A stretch of 64,000 nucleotides of DNA, from contig NZ_JACJJK010000001.1 in NCBI RefSeq assembly GCF_016899935.1, positions 62,001 to 126,000 of the forward strand, given 5' to 3'. The stretch's first letter is position 1. Every line of letters starts with the position of its first letter. The notes under the pieces were generated by a model that was not told where the DNA came from, ran no database searches, and worked only from the letters and a program-made list of their open reading frames with translations. Of this stretch, positions 24,943 through 32,581 are shown in pieces. This DNA is from Olsenella uli. GTDB lineage: Bacteria > Actinomycetota > Coriobacteriia > Coriobacteriales > Atopobiaceae. The position numbers and the translations under genes were made by a program.

Positions 24943-25827
24943 ATGGCAACGCTCACGACCATCACGGACGGCGCGCTCTCGGCCACGATCGACGCGCAGG
25001 GCGCGCAGCTCATGAGCCTCATGCTCGACGGCGGCGAGTACCTCTGGCAGGGCGACGAGCGCTACTGGGCGCGTCGGGCGCCGGTGCTCTTCCCCATCGT
25101 CGGCTGCCTGAGAAACGACCATGCCGTCTCCGCGCAGGGCGAGGTCTCGCTCAAGCGCCACGGCATCGCCCGCCTCTACGAGCACGCCGTCGTGGCGCAG
25201 ACGCCCGCGAGCGTGACCTACCAGCTCGCCTCCACCGAAAAGACGCGCGCCGCCTACCCCTTCGATTTCCGCCTCAACATGACCTACGCCGTCGCGGACG
25301 GTCGCCTCACGCAGACCTTCGCCGTAACCAACACCGGCTCCGTGGACCTGCCGTTCACGCTGGGCGGCCACCCCGCCTTCAACGTTCCCGTGCCGGGCGA
25401 CGAGGGCGCGTCCTTCTCGGACTACGAGCTCGTCTTCCCCGAGGCGTGGACCGCGCGCGTCCCCACGATCGACGAGCGGGGCCTGCACGACTTCTCCCGC
25501 ATGCACGAGCTCTTCCGCGACAGCGACCGCCTCCGGCTCACCCACGAGCTCATCGACCGCCTGCTGACCGTGGTCTTCGTCGACGTGCCCGGACGCTCGG
25601 TGAAGCTCGTGGGGCCGGCTGGCCACGGCGTGGAGCTGGACTTCGAGGGCTTTGGCTACCTCGGCGTCTGGACCGCGAGCGCGGACGCCCCGTTCGTGGC
25701 GATCGAGCCCTGGGTGGGATGCGCCACGGCCTACGACGAGTCCGACGTCTTCGAGGAGAAGCGCGGCACGATCGCGCTGGCGCCGGGCGCGTCCTGCGAG
25801 CAGTCTTTCTCGATCAGGCCCTTCTAG
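24943..25827 (+). CDS. Aldose 1-epimerase family protein (LacX-like)
   Basis: A 294-residue beta-sandwich sugar mutarotase of the LacX/YeaD-like branch of the aldose epimerase superfamily. RHGIARLYEH and LGGHPAFNVP hold the conserved histidines, and AIEPWVG the conserved acidic residue. It is distinct from the longer GalM encoded at 55758-56837, and its substrate is unclear. ATG 24943 is supported by AAAGGA at normal spacing. The GNAT gene starts 2 nt after the stop, so they form a pair. A GGCGAGAAGAACG motif (24884-24896) lies upstream. Confidence 0.85.
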   Translation: MATLTTITDGALSATIDAQGAQLMSLMLDGGEYLWQGDERYWARRAPVLFPIVGCLRNDHAVSAQGEVSLKRHGIARLYEHAVVAQTPASVTYQLASTEKTRAAYPFDFRLNMTYAVADGRLTQTFAVTNTGSVDLPFTLGGHPAFNVPVPGDEGASFSDYELVFPEAWTARVPTIDERGLHDFSRMHELFRDSDRLRLTHELIDRLLTVVFVDVPGRSVKLVGPAGHGVELDFEGFGYLGVWTASADAPFVAIEPWVGCATAYDESDVFEEKRGTIALAPGASCEQSFSIRPF

Positions 25828-25829
25828 CG

Positions 25830-26324
25830 ATGGCGGAGATTCGGCTGGCAACCGCAGGCGACCTCGGCGCCGTCTGCGCCATCTACGAGGCCGCGCGCAC
25901 GTTCATGCAAACGCACGGCAACCCCACGCAGTGGCCCGGGGACTACCCCGGGCTCGTTGATGCCGAGAAGGACCTCGCGGCCGGCGCGCTCTGGGTGCTG
26001 GACGAGGGTTCGGGGCCCGTTGCGGTCATGAGCGTGCTGCCTGGGCCGGACCCCACCTACGGCGTCATCGAGGGCGAGCCCTGGCTGAACGACGACCCGT
26101 ACTGGGTGATGCACCGGCTCGCGGTGGCCGAGAGCGGCCGCGGCGCCGGCACGCGCATGCTCTCCTGGCTCTGCGCGCGCCACGACAACGTCCGGGCGGA
26201 CACGCACGCGGACAACGTTCCCATGCGGCGCACGCTGGAGAAGTGCGGCTTCGTGCGGCGCGGCACGATCTGGGTCGAGGACGGCACCCCGCGCGTCGCC
26301 TACCACTTCGTGAGACATGCCTAA
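25830..26324 (+). CDS. GNAT-family N-acetyltransferase
   Basis: A 164-residue GNAT acetyltransferase. The acetyl-CoA-binding motif is seen as MHRLAVAESGRGAGTRML near residue 92, followed by ADTHADNVPMRRTLEKCGFVRRG, the typical motif B. The acceptor amine is unknown. The stop codon TAA (26322-26324) lies inside the palindrome at 26319-26347, so the last residues and termination are shaped by the repeat. It is coupled to the upstream epimerase gene. Confidence 0.85.
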   Translation: MAEIRLATAGDLGAVCAIYEAARTFMQTHGNPTQWPGDYPGLVDAEKDLAAGALWVLDEGSGPVAVMSVLPGPDPTYGVIEGEPWLNDDPYWVMHRLAVAESGRGAGTRMLSWLCARHDNVRADTHADNVPMRRTLEKCGFVRRGTIWVEDGTPRVAYHFVRHA

Positions 26325-26347
26325 AAGGGGTCTGACCCCTTTTAGGC
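26319..26347. repeat. Odd-length perfect palindrome (GGGGTC type), copy B
   Basis: Arms GCCTAAAAGGGGTC (26319-26332) and GACCCCTTTTAGGC (26334-26347) flank a central T. Because the sequence carries TAA on both strands, it provides the stop codon of the GNAT gene (26322-26324) and of the convergent amidase gene (26342-26344). It is probably also a bidirectional terminator. Confidence 0.93.
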
Positions 26348-27088
26348 AAATCGGCAGGCGTCGACGAAGCTCTTCCAGAGGGCGAGGTCCGTCCCCACCT
26401 TGCGCCAGGTGTACTCGGGGTGCCACTGCACGCCCACGCAGAAGCGCCGCCCCGTGACCTCGATGCCCTCGGGCACGCCATCGGTCGCGCGGGCCACGAG
26501 CCGCACGCCCTCGCCGAGCCGGTCAACGCAGCAGTGGTGCGCGGAGTTGGCCTGCACGAGCGTCTCCCCGCCGAGCGCGCGGGACAGCAGCGACCCCTCC
26601 TCCACCTCGACCGGGTGGCAGACGTCGGTAAGGACCCCCGTGTGACGCCACTGGACCATGCCCTCGCGCGCGCCGAGGCTCGGGACGTCCATGCAGAGCG
26701 TGCCGCCGAGCGCGACGTTCAGGAGCTGCGTGCCGCGACAGGTCGTGAGTAGCGGCTTGTCAGCCGCGATGACAGCGCGCAGCAGCGGCAGCTCGAAGGC
26801 GTCGCGCTGCGGGCAGAGCAGCGCCGGGTCGTAGGGTCGCTCGTCGCCCCAGAGCGCGGGGCTCACGTCAGGCCCGCCCGGCACGGCGACGCCGTCGGCC
26901 TGCGCCACGTAGTCCGCGATCACGTCCTCGTCCTCGGTGAGCGCCATCATGAGCGGCAGGCCGCCGGCGGCGATGATCGCGTCCACGAAGCAGTCCGCGA
27001 TGGCCTCCTGGGGCGCGATCGTCTCGGAGCCCTCGACGACGGGCGCCTCCCACCGGGGGGCGACAAGTACGACCGGTCTTCTCGCCAT
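26342..27088 (-). CDS. PuuD-like gamma-glutamyl-gamma-aminobutyrate hydrolase family protein
   Basis: A 248-residue class I glutamine-amidotransferase-like hydrolase of the peptidase C26/PuuD type. GGPDVSPALWG, the nucleophile motif TTCRGTQLLN and the catalytic VQWHPEY are all present. Family members cleave gamma-glutamyl amides. The gene starts 2 nt after the stop of a polar amino acid ABC ATPase, so it is the last gene of that operon and could process an imported gamma-glutamyl compound (inference). Its TAA and final codons lie in the shared palindrome. Confidence 0.87.
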   Translation of the reverse strand: MARRPVVLVAPRWEAPVVEGSETIAPQEAIADCFVDAIIAAGGLPLMMALTEDEDVIADYVAQADGVAVPGGPDVSPALWGDERPYDPALLCPQRDAFELPLLRAVIAADKPLLTTCRGTQLLNVALGGTLCMDVPSLGAREGMVQWRHTGVLTDVCHPVEVEEGSLLSRALGGETLVQANSAHHCCVDRLGEGVRLVARATDGVPEGIEVTGRRFCVGVQWHPEYTWRKVGTDLALWKSFVDACRFA

Positions 27089-27090
27089 GC

Positions 27091-27855
27091 CTAGTGCCCC
27101 TTGATCGAGTCGAGGAAGTCACGGGCGCGCTGCGTCTGGGGGTGGTCGAAGAACGCGTCCGGCGCGCCCTCCTCCACGATCTGGCCGTCGGCCATGAAGA
27201 CCACGCGGTCGGCCACGCGCCGCGCGAAGCCCATCTCGTGCGTCACCACGACCATCGTCATGCCGCCGCGCGCGAGCTCCACCATGACGTCCAGGACCTC
27301 GTTGATCATCTCGGGGTCGAGCGCGCTCGTGGGCTCGTCGAACATCATGGCCTTGGGGCGCATCGCGAGCGAGCGCGCAATCGCGGCGCGCTGCTGCTGG
27401 CCGCCGGAGAGCTGCGCGGGCACCTTGTGGGCCTGCGAGGCCACGCCCACGCGCTCGAGGAGCTCCATCGCGTACTTCTCGGCCTCCTCCTTGCCCTGGC
27501 CGAGCACCTCGCGCGGCCCGAGCGTCACGTTGTCGAGGATCGTCATGTGCGCGAAGAGGTTGAACTGCTGGAACACCATGCCCAGTTCCGCGCGCATCCG
27601 GGCGAGCTCGCGCCCCTCCTGCGGCAGCGGCTCGCCCTCGATGAGGATCTCGCCGGAGTCGATGGTCTCGAGCCGGTTGATCGTGCGGCACATCGTGGAC
27701 TTGCCGGAGCCCGACGGGCCGATCACCACGAGCACCTCGCCCTTGTTCACGGTCAGGCTCACGTCGCGCAAGACGTGGAGGTCCCCGTAGTGCTTGTCCA
27801 CGTGGCGGAGCTCGATCACCGGCACGTTCTTCTCGTCTGTGCTTTCCTGGGCCAT
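27091..27855 (-). CDS. Polar amino acid ABC transporter ATPase (GlnQ-like)
   Basis: A 254-residue ABC ATPase of the glutamine/glutamate family. Walker [10 protein letters not shown] is near residue 40, the Q-loop at FQQFNLF, the ABC signature [16 protein letters not shown], Walker [14 protein letters not shown] and the switch His in [10 protein letters not shown] 27855 follows an AGGAG-containing leader; upstream in-frame codons belong to the permease tail. Operon order on this strand is binding protein, permease, permease, ATPase, amidase. Confidence 0.93.
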   Translation of the reverse strand: MAQESTDEKNVPVIELRHVDKHYGDLHVLRDVSLTVNKGEVLVVIGPSGSGKSTMCRTINRLETIDSGEILIEGEPLPQEGRELARMRAELGMVFQQFNLFAHMTILDNVTLGPREVLGQGKEEAEKYAMELLERVGVASQAHKVPAQLSGGQQQRAAIARSLAMRPKAMMFDEPTSALDPEMINEVLDVMVELARGGMTMVVVTHEMGFARRVADRVVFMADGQIVEEGAPDAFFDHPQTQRARDFLDSIKGH

Positions 27856-27865
27856 TGCTCCGCTC

Positions 27866-28699
27866 CTAGCGAATGATCTTGACGCCCGTGCGGCGCGCGA
27901 CGTACACGGACGCCTTGTTGATGGCAAAGTTGATCAGGACGTAGATGACGGCCACGACCAGGTACATGGAGAGCAGCGCGTCGTAGTTGGTGATGAGCAC
28001 GCGCGCGTTCTGCATGAGATCGGGGTAGCTCACCACGTAGGCGACCGTCGTGTCCTTGACCACGACGACGAGCTGCGCGATGAGCGAGGGGATGACGTAG
28101 CGCACGGCCTGCGGCAGCACGATCTTGCGCATGGTCTTGGCCGGGCTGAGCCCGATCGAGAGCGCGGCCTCCACCTGGCCCTTGGGCACGGCGTTCACGC
28201 CCGCGCGGAAGACCTCGGCGAGCACGCCCGAGGCGGCGAGCGCCACCGGCAGGGTGAGCATCCAGAAGGCGGGCATCTGGATGCCGTACTGCGGGACCAC
28301 GAGGAAGAAGAAGTAGATCAGAAGCAGGCTCGGGACGCCCCGGAAGAAGTCCGTGACCATGCGGCAGAGCGCGGCGAGCGGGCGGACCCCGCTCGTGCGG
28401 CCGAGCATGAGCAGAAGGCCCAGCACGAGCGCGATGACGCCGGCCGTGAGCGCCACCTCGACCGTGCCCACGAAGCCCTGCAGCAGGAACCGCCACGTAG
28501 GCCACTCCAGGAGGAACGACCAGTAGCGCGGCGCCAGCTGGCCCGTCACGTAGAACTGCCGGACCACGAGCGCCGCGAGCAGGGCGAGAAGGACAGCGGA
28601 GATCGCCGTGCCCACCGCGATCCGGCGGCGCGTGCGCGGGCCGGGCGCCTCGTAGAGCGCGGCGCGGACGCTCGGGGTAGTCTGGGTGCGCGCGCTCAT
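27866..28699 (-). CDS. Polar amino acid ABC transporter permease (second)
   Basis: A 277-residue membrane permease of the HisMQ type. An N-terminal cytoplasmic leader of about 28 residues precedes the first helix ([15 protein letters not shown]). The EAA loop that contacts the ATPase is [19 protein letters not shown] followed by LPQA. About five further helices follow. It overlaps the upstream permease gene by 4 nt and lies 10 nt from the ATPase gene. It would pair with the 219-residue permease as a heterodimer. Confidence 0.9.
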   Translation of the reverse strand: MSARTQTTPSVRAALYEAPGPRTRRRIAVGTAISAVLLALLAALVVRQFYVTGQLAPRYWSFLLEWPTWRFLLQGFVGTVEVALTAGVIALVLGLLLMLGRTSGVRPLAALCRMVTDFFRGVPSLLLIYFFFLVVPQYGIQMPAFWMLTLPVALAASGVLAEVFRAGVNAVPKGQVEAALSIGLSPAKTMRKIVLPQAVRYVIPSLIAQLVVVVKDTTVAYVVSYPDLMQNARVLITNYDALLSMYLVVAVIYVLINFAINKASVYVARRTGVKIIR

Positions 28700-29355
28700 C
28701 GCAGGATCCTCACCTTCCGGTCAAGGCGGTTGCCCGCGAAGGATATGACGAAGGCGGTGAGCACGTAGCCGAGCGCCGAGACCAGAAACGCGAGGACGCC
28801 GCCCGTGGCGCGCGTGTTGACATAGGAGACCACGCCCGTGAGCTCCTGCGGGGAGAGCGGCACCTGGGAGCCGAGCGCCGTCGTGAGCATGACGGCGATG
28901 AGGAGGTTGGTCATGGGCAGCACCGTCGTGCGCAGGGCCTGCGGGATCACGATGTGCCGCAGAATCTGCGCGAACGTGAGGCCCACCGAACGCGCCGCCT
29001 CGATCTGCCCGACGCCAATCGTGTTGATACCGCTCATGAAGTTCTCGGAGCCGAAGGCCGAGCCGAGCAGCACCACGGTCACGATGACGCAGGTGCGCCA
29101 GTCGAGCACGACGCGCAGCTGCGGCAGGGCGTAGGCGACGAGAATCAGCAGCGCCACGCCGGGGATGTTGCGGAACACCTGGACATAGAGCTCGCCGAGG
29201 CCGCGCAGCGGCGCGACCGGGCAGACGCGCGCCACGGTCACGAGCACGGCGAGCGCCATCACGAAGACGAACGAGACCGCGGTCATCGACCAGGTGGCGA
29301 GAAGCCCGTCCAGGTAGTTCTGCCCGTAGGTGCCGAGAAGCTCAGCGAGGCCCAT
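28696..29355 (-). CDS. Polar amino acid ABC transporter permease (first)
   Basis: A 219-residue HisMQ-type permease with about five membrane helices. The FRNIPGVALLILVAYALPQL and SENFMSGINTIGVGQIEAARS segments (EAA loop) and the IVIPQALR motif are typical of glutamate/glutamine systems such as GluC. The stop overlaps the start of the second permease (ATGA-type). It lies 20 nt downstream of the binding-protein gene. Confidence 0.9.
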   Translation of the reverse strand: MGLAELLGTYGQNYLDGLLATWSMTAVSFVFVMALAVLVTVARVCPVAPLRGLGELYVQVFRNIPGVALLILVAYALPQLRVVLDWRTCVIVTVVLLGSAFGSENFMSGINTIGVGQIEAARSVGLTFAQILRHIVIPQALRTTVLPMTNLLIAVMLTTALGSQVPLSPQELTGVVSYVNTRATGGVLAFLVSALGYVLTAFVISFAGNRLDRKVRILR

Positions 29356-29375
29356 GCGACGTCCTCACCCGGCGC

Positions 29376-30341
29376 CTACGCGCCGATCGCGGGCGGCTCA
29401 GGGACCGTGTCGATGCCGGCGCGGTCACCGATGCACAGGCGCCACAGGTCCTCCCAGACGCCCTCGTCCTCGATCTGCTGCAGCCACGCGTTGACGAAGG
29501 CGACGCCGTCGGAGTCGAGCGGCAGGCCGATGCCGTAGGCGTCGACGGGGCCGAACTCGTCGCCGGCGAGGCGGTAGCGACCAGGGTTGCGCGTCATCGA
29601 GCCCATCTGCATCGCGGTATCGATGACGTAGGCGTCCACGCGGCCCTGCGAGAGCGCCTGGCGGGCCTCCTCGTCGGTCTTGAACTCCTGGACGCTGGCG
29701 TCGGGCGCGTACTCCTCGAGGATGCTCGGGCCGGTGGAGCCGGACTGGGCGGCCACGTTCTTGCCGGCCAGGTCGTCGACCGAGTTGATGTCGGTGTTGT
29801 CCGCCATCACGAGGATGGACTGCTGGGTGGTGTAGTACGGGCCGGCAAAGGAGATGACCTTCTTGCGGTCGTCGTTGATCGAGTAGGTCGCAAAGACGGT
29901 GTCCACCTGGTCGTTCTGGAGGACCGACTCGCGCGTATCCGAGGTCACCTGCGTGATCTCCTGCTTGGACTCGTCGCCGAGGATGTAGCGCGTGAGCAGC
30001 TGGGAGAGACCAGCGTCAAAGCCGCGGGTCTTGCCGTCCTGCTCGTTCAGGGACGAGAAGAGCAGCGACGTCTGGACGCCGCCGACACGCAGCGTGCCCG
30101 CCTCCTTGACGGCGCTCGCCCACGCGCTCGCGGAGATGACGTCGTCGGTGGCGACGGCGCCGGCAGCGATGAGCTCGTCGTAGGCGGCGGTATCGAGCTT
30201 GGTCTCCTCGGACGCCTCCTCGTCGGTCGAGGGCGCGGGGGCCTCCGCGTCGTCACAAGCGGCGAGTCCGAAGGTGGCGAGGGCGGCGGCGCCGAGCCCG
30301 AGGGCGGCGCGACGGCTGAGCATGAGGTCGTTGAGCGACAT
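29376..30341 (-). CDS. Glutamate/polar amino acid ABC substrate-binding lipoprotein
   Basis: A 321-residue family 3 solute-binding protein. The signal is SRRAALGLGAAALATFGLAAC: a twin Arg followed by a hydrophobic stretch and a lipobox Cys, suggesting Tat export and lipid anchoring. The mature region has GFDAGLSQLL, SFAGPYYTTQQSILV and AYGIGLPLDSDG, typical of glutamate/glutamine binders. ATG 30341 follows AAAGGA; a longer frame starts at 30452 but adds a non-signal leader. It is the first gene of the transporter operon, with TATAAT just upstream. Confidence 0.9.
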   Translation of the reverse strand: MSLNDLMLSRRAALGLGAAALATFGLAACDDAEAPAPSTDEEASEETKLDTAAYDELIAAGAVATDDVISASAWASAVKEAGTLRVGGVQTSLLFSSLNEQDGKTRGFDAGLSQLLTRYILGDESKQEITQVTSDTRESVLQNDQVDTVFATYSINDDRKKVISFAGPYYTTQQSILVMADNTDINSVDDLAGKNVAAQSGSTGPSILEEYAPDASVQEFKTDEEARQALSQGRVDAYVIDTAMQMGSMTRNPGRYRLAGDEFGPVDAYGIGLPLDSDGVAFVNAWLQQIEDEGVWEDLWRLCIGDRAGIDTVPEPPAIGA

Positions 30342-30381
30342 GGGGACATCCTTTCGATAGAGTCTCCGTACACGCCCGCAA

Positions 30382-30387
30382 ATTATA
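30382..30387 (-). promoter_or_regulatory. Candidate -10 (TATAAT) of the amino acid transporter operon
   Basis: TATAAT on the minus strand lies 40 nt upstream of the ATG at 30341. No clear -35 hexamer is visible. Confidence 0.6.
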
Positions 30388-30446
30388 CCCAACTCACTAG
30401 GAATTAACCCCGGCGGCGGCGCCTCCGTCATTTCCCCGTAACCTCG

Positions 30447-30564
30447 GCCCAATACGCGACTTCCTACGTTTCTGGGCCCCAGAACGTTGGAAGTCGCGTA
30501 CTGGGCCCGACGAATACGCGACTTCCTACGTTTTGAAGGCCAAAAACGTTGGAAGTCGCGTATT
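30447..30564. repeat. Two tandem palindromes 62 bp apart
   Basis: AATACGCGACTTCCTACGTT occurs at 30451 and 30513, and AACGTTGGAAGTCGCGTA at 30483 and 30545. Each left copy pairs with the following right copy into a roughly 22-bp stem. Both left and right members repeat at 62 bp, which is twice the 31-bp period of the arrays elsewhere in the window. Confidence 0.85.
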
Positions 30565-30583
30565 GGCGCTCCCTGACAGAGAA

Positions 30584-30610
30584 AGGCCCGACTCGCCGGG
30601 AGCCGGGCCT
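30584..30610 (-). terminator. Terminator of ackA
   Basis: AGGCCCGACTC (30584-30594) pairs with GAGCCGGGCCT (30600-30610) with one mismatch. On the minus strand the hairpin is followed by TTCTC. Confidence 0.7.
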
Positions 30611-30646
30611 CTCAAAGGCACGCGCGGAGGAAGCTGCCGCCGGAGC

Positions 30647-31816
30647 CTACCCCAGCAGCTCCTCGACGTCGAGCGCGATCATGTACTCCTCGTTGGTCGG
30701 GACCACCATGACGGTGATCGCGGAGTCCGGCGTGGAGATCACGCGCGGCTCGTCGGAGCGCGGCGCGTTCTTCTCGGCGTCGATCTTGACGCCCATCCAG
30801 CCGAGCAGCTCGCAGATCGCGGCGCGGATCTCGGGCGCGTTCTCGCCGATGCCGGCGGTGAAGGCCATCGTGTCGACGCCCTGCATCGAGGCGGCCATCT
30901 CGGCGAAGAGCTGGGAGACGCGGTAGTTGAACATGTCGAGCGCCATCTGGCACTTCTCGTCGCCGTCCGCCGCGCCGGCCTCGATGTCGCGGGAGTCGGA
31001 GGAGACCTCCGAGACGGCGAGAAGACCGGACTTCTTGTTCATCATCGTGTCGATGTCGTCGATGCTCATGTCGGCGACGCGGTTGAGGTAGAAGACCGTG
31101 GCCGGGTCGAGCGTGCCGCAGCGCGTGCCCATGATGAGACCGTCGAGCGGGGTGAGGCCCATCGTGGTGTCCATGCAGCGGCCGTCCTCGATGGCGCACA
31201 GGGACGCGCCCGAGCCCAGGTGGCAGCTCACGAGCTTGTGGGTCTTGTCGCCCATCATCTCGTGGACGGTGCGCCAGATGAAGCGGTGGCTCGTGCCGTG
31301 GGCGCCGTACTTGCGCACGTGGTAGGCGTCAACGACGTCGCGCGGGAGGGCGTAGCGCCAGGCGCGCTCGGGCATGTGGTAGTGGAACGCGGTGTCCGGC
31401 ACGATGACGTTGCCGATCTCGGGGAACATGTCGCGGCAGATCTCGATGACGTCGGCCTCGGCGTAGTTGTGCAGCGGCGCGAGCGGCGCGACCTCGCGGA
31501 CCCAGCCGAGCGTCTCGTCGGTCACGACGGCGGACTCGGGGAAGTACCAGCCGCCCTGGACCACGCGGTGGCCGATGCCGCCGATGGGCTTGTCCACGGT
31601 CTTGAGGATGTCGAAGACGTACTTGATGGCGGTCTTGTGGTCGGGAAGCGCCACCTCGAGCTTCTGCTTCTCCCCGCCCATCTCCTCGTGACCGACGAAC
31701 GAGCCGTCGATGCCGATGCGCTCACAGTTGCCCTTGGCGTAGACCTCGCGCGTGTCCACGTCCAGGAGCTGGTACTTGAGCGACGAGCTGCCGGCGTTGA
31801 TGACAAGGACGTTCAT
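30647..31816 (-). CDS. ackA: Acetate kinase
   Basis: A 389-residue acetate kinase (acetyl phosphate plus ADP to acetate plus ATP). Motifs in order: VINAGSSSLKYQL at the N-terminus, GIGHRVVQGG, GAHGTSHRF, HLGSGASLCAIEDGRCMDTT and FTAGIGENAPEIR. It completes the Pta-AckA acetate route with the gene at 21899. ATG 31816 is backed by GGAGGAGAG; the frame remains open upstream, but without a start signal. A TATCAT (minus strand, 31869-31874) may be its -10. It lies downstream of the xse/HIT genes on the same strand. Confidence 0.96.
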   Translation of the reverse strand: MNVLVINAGSSSLKYQLLDVDTREVYAKGNCERIGIDGSFVGHEEMGGEKQKLEVALPDHKTAIKYVFDILKTVDKPIGGIGHRVVQGGWYFPESAVVTDETLGWVREVAPLAPLHNYAEADVIEICRDMFPEIGNVIVPDTAFHYHMPERAWRYALPRDVVDAYHVRKYGAHGTSHRFIWRTVHEMMGDKTHKLVSCHLGSGASLCAIEDGRCMDTTMGLTPLDGLIMGTRCGTLDPATVFYLNRVADMSIDDIDTMMNKKSGLLAVSEVSSDSRDIEAGAADGDEKCQMALDMFNYRVSQLFAEMAASMQGVDTMAFTAGIGENAPEIRAAICELLGWMGVKIDAEKNAPRSDEPRVISTPDSAITVMVVPTNEEYMIALDVEELLG

Positions 31817-31926
31817 GACTCTCCTCCCGCGGGGTCTCCCCCACTCGGCGTTGAAACACAGCACTCACATGATACGCCCGCCGCGCGGCTCTAGCGCCCT
31901 CGCGTCGCCGAGCGGGCTGCGGAATC

Positions 31927-32271
31927 TCAGGCGGGGATGAGGCCCTCGCCGAGGGGCTTGCCGCCGAGGACGTGCATGTGGAGGTGCATGACGGTCTGGC
32001 CGGCCGCCGCACCCGTGTTCATGATGCAACGGAAGCCCGTCTCCGCGACGCCGGTCTTCTCGGCCACCGCGCGCACGGCGCGCTCCATCGAGGCGAGCGT
32101 CTCGGCCGGCACGTCGTCGACGAAGTTGTCGTGGTGGGCCTTGGGCACCACGAGCACGTGCACCGGCGCCTGGGGGTTGAGGTCGTTGAAGGCGACCACG
32201 TTGTCGTCCTCGTAGAGGAACTCGCTCGGAATCTCTCCGTTGGCAATCTTGCAGAAGATGCAGTCTGACAT
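31927..32271 (-). CDS. HIT-family nucleotide hydrolase
   Basis: A 114-residue histidine triad protein of the HINT type, likely an AMP-lysine or purine phosphoramidate hydrolase. CIFCKIANGEIPSEFLYEDD is the typical N-terminus (with a CxxC pair) and HLHMHVLGG holds the triad. GAGGAGAGACCC precedes the ATG. It lies 21 nt downstream of xseB and may be cotranscribed with xseAB. Confidence 0.93.
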   Translation of the reverse strand: MSDCIFCKIANGEIPSEFLYEDDNVVAFNDLNPQAPVHVLVVPKAHHDNFVDDVPAETLASMERAVRAVAEKTGVAETGFRCIMNTGAAAGQTVMHLHMHVLGGKPLGEGLIPA

Positions 32272-32292
32272 GGGTCTCTCCTCTCGCTGCAG

Positions 32293-32562
32293 CTATTCGT
32301 TGATGAAGGCGGTGCTCGGCGCCGAGGAGGTGTCCGTCGTCGCGGCGCCCTCGTCGGTGGCGTCGAGAAGGACGCGGACCTTCTGCTCGGCGTTCGCGAG
32401 GCGCTCGCGCAGGCTCTTCAGGAGCTCGACGCCGCGCCCATAGCGCTCGAGCGACTCCTCGAGCTCGAGCTCGCCCGACTCGAGCGCGCGCACGATCTGC
32501 TCGAGCTCGACGGACGCCTCCTTGAACGTCATGTCCTCGACCTTCCTCGGTTCCTCTGCCAT
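32293..32562 (-). CDS. xseB: Exodeoxyribonuclease VII small subunit
   Basis: An 89-residue XseB. TFKEASVELEQIVRALESGELELEESLERYGRGVEL is the conserved two-helix core (quoted regions span about residues 13-48), followed by a short acidic/Ser-Thr tail. It assembles with XseA to degrade single-stranded DNA. AAAGGGGAG gives a strong ribosome site, and the gene starts 19 nt after xseA. Confidence 0.93.
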   Translation of the reverse strand: MAEEPRKVEDMTFKEASVELEQIVRALESGELELEESLERYGRGVELLKSLRERLANAEQKVRVLLDATDEGAATTDTSSAPSTAFINE

Positions 32563-32581
32563 GGTCTCCCCTTTCCGGGCG

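Larger units (their letters stand above)
30342..30646. other. Non-coding spacer between binding-protein gene and ackA
   Basis: This 305-bp gap between a minus-strand gene start and the end of ackA has no reading frame worth calling. It contains the -10 at 30382-30387, two long palindromes (30447-30564) and the ackA terminator (30584-30610). Confidence 0.75.
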
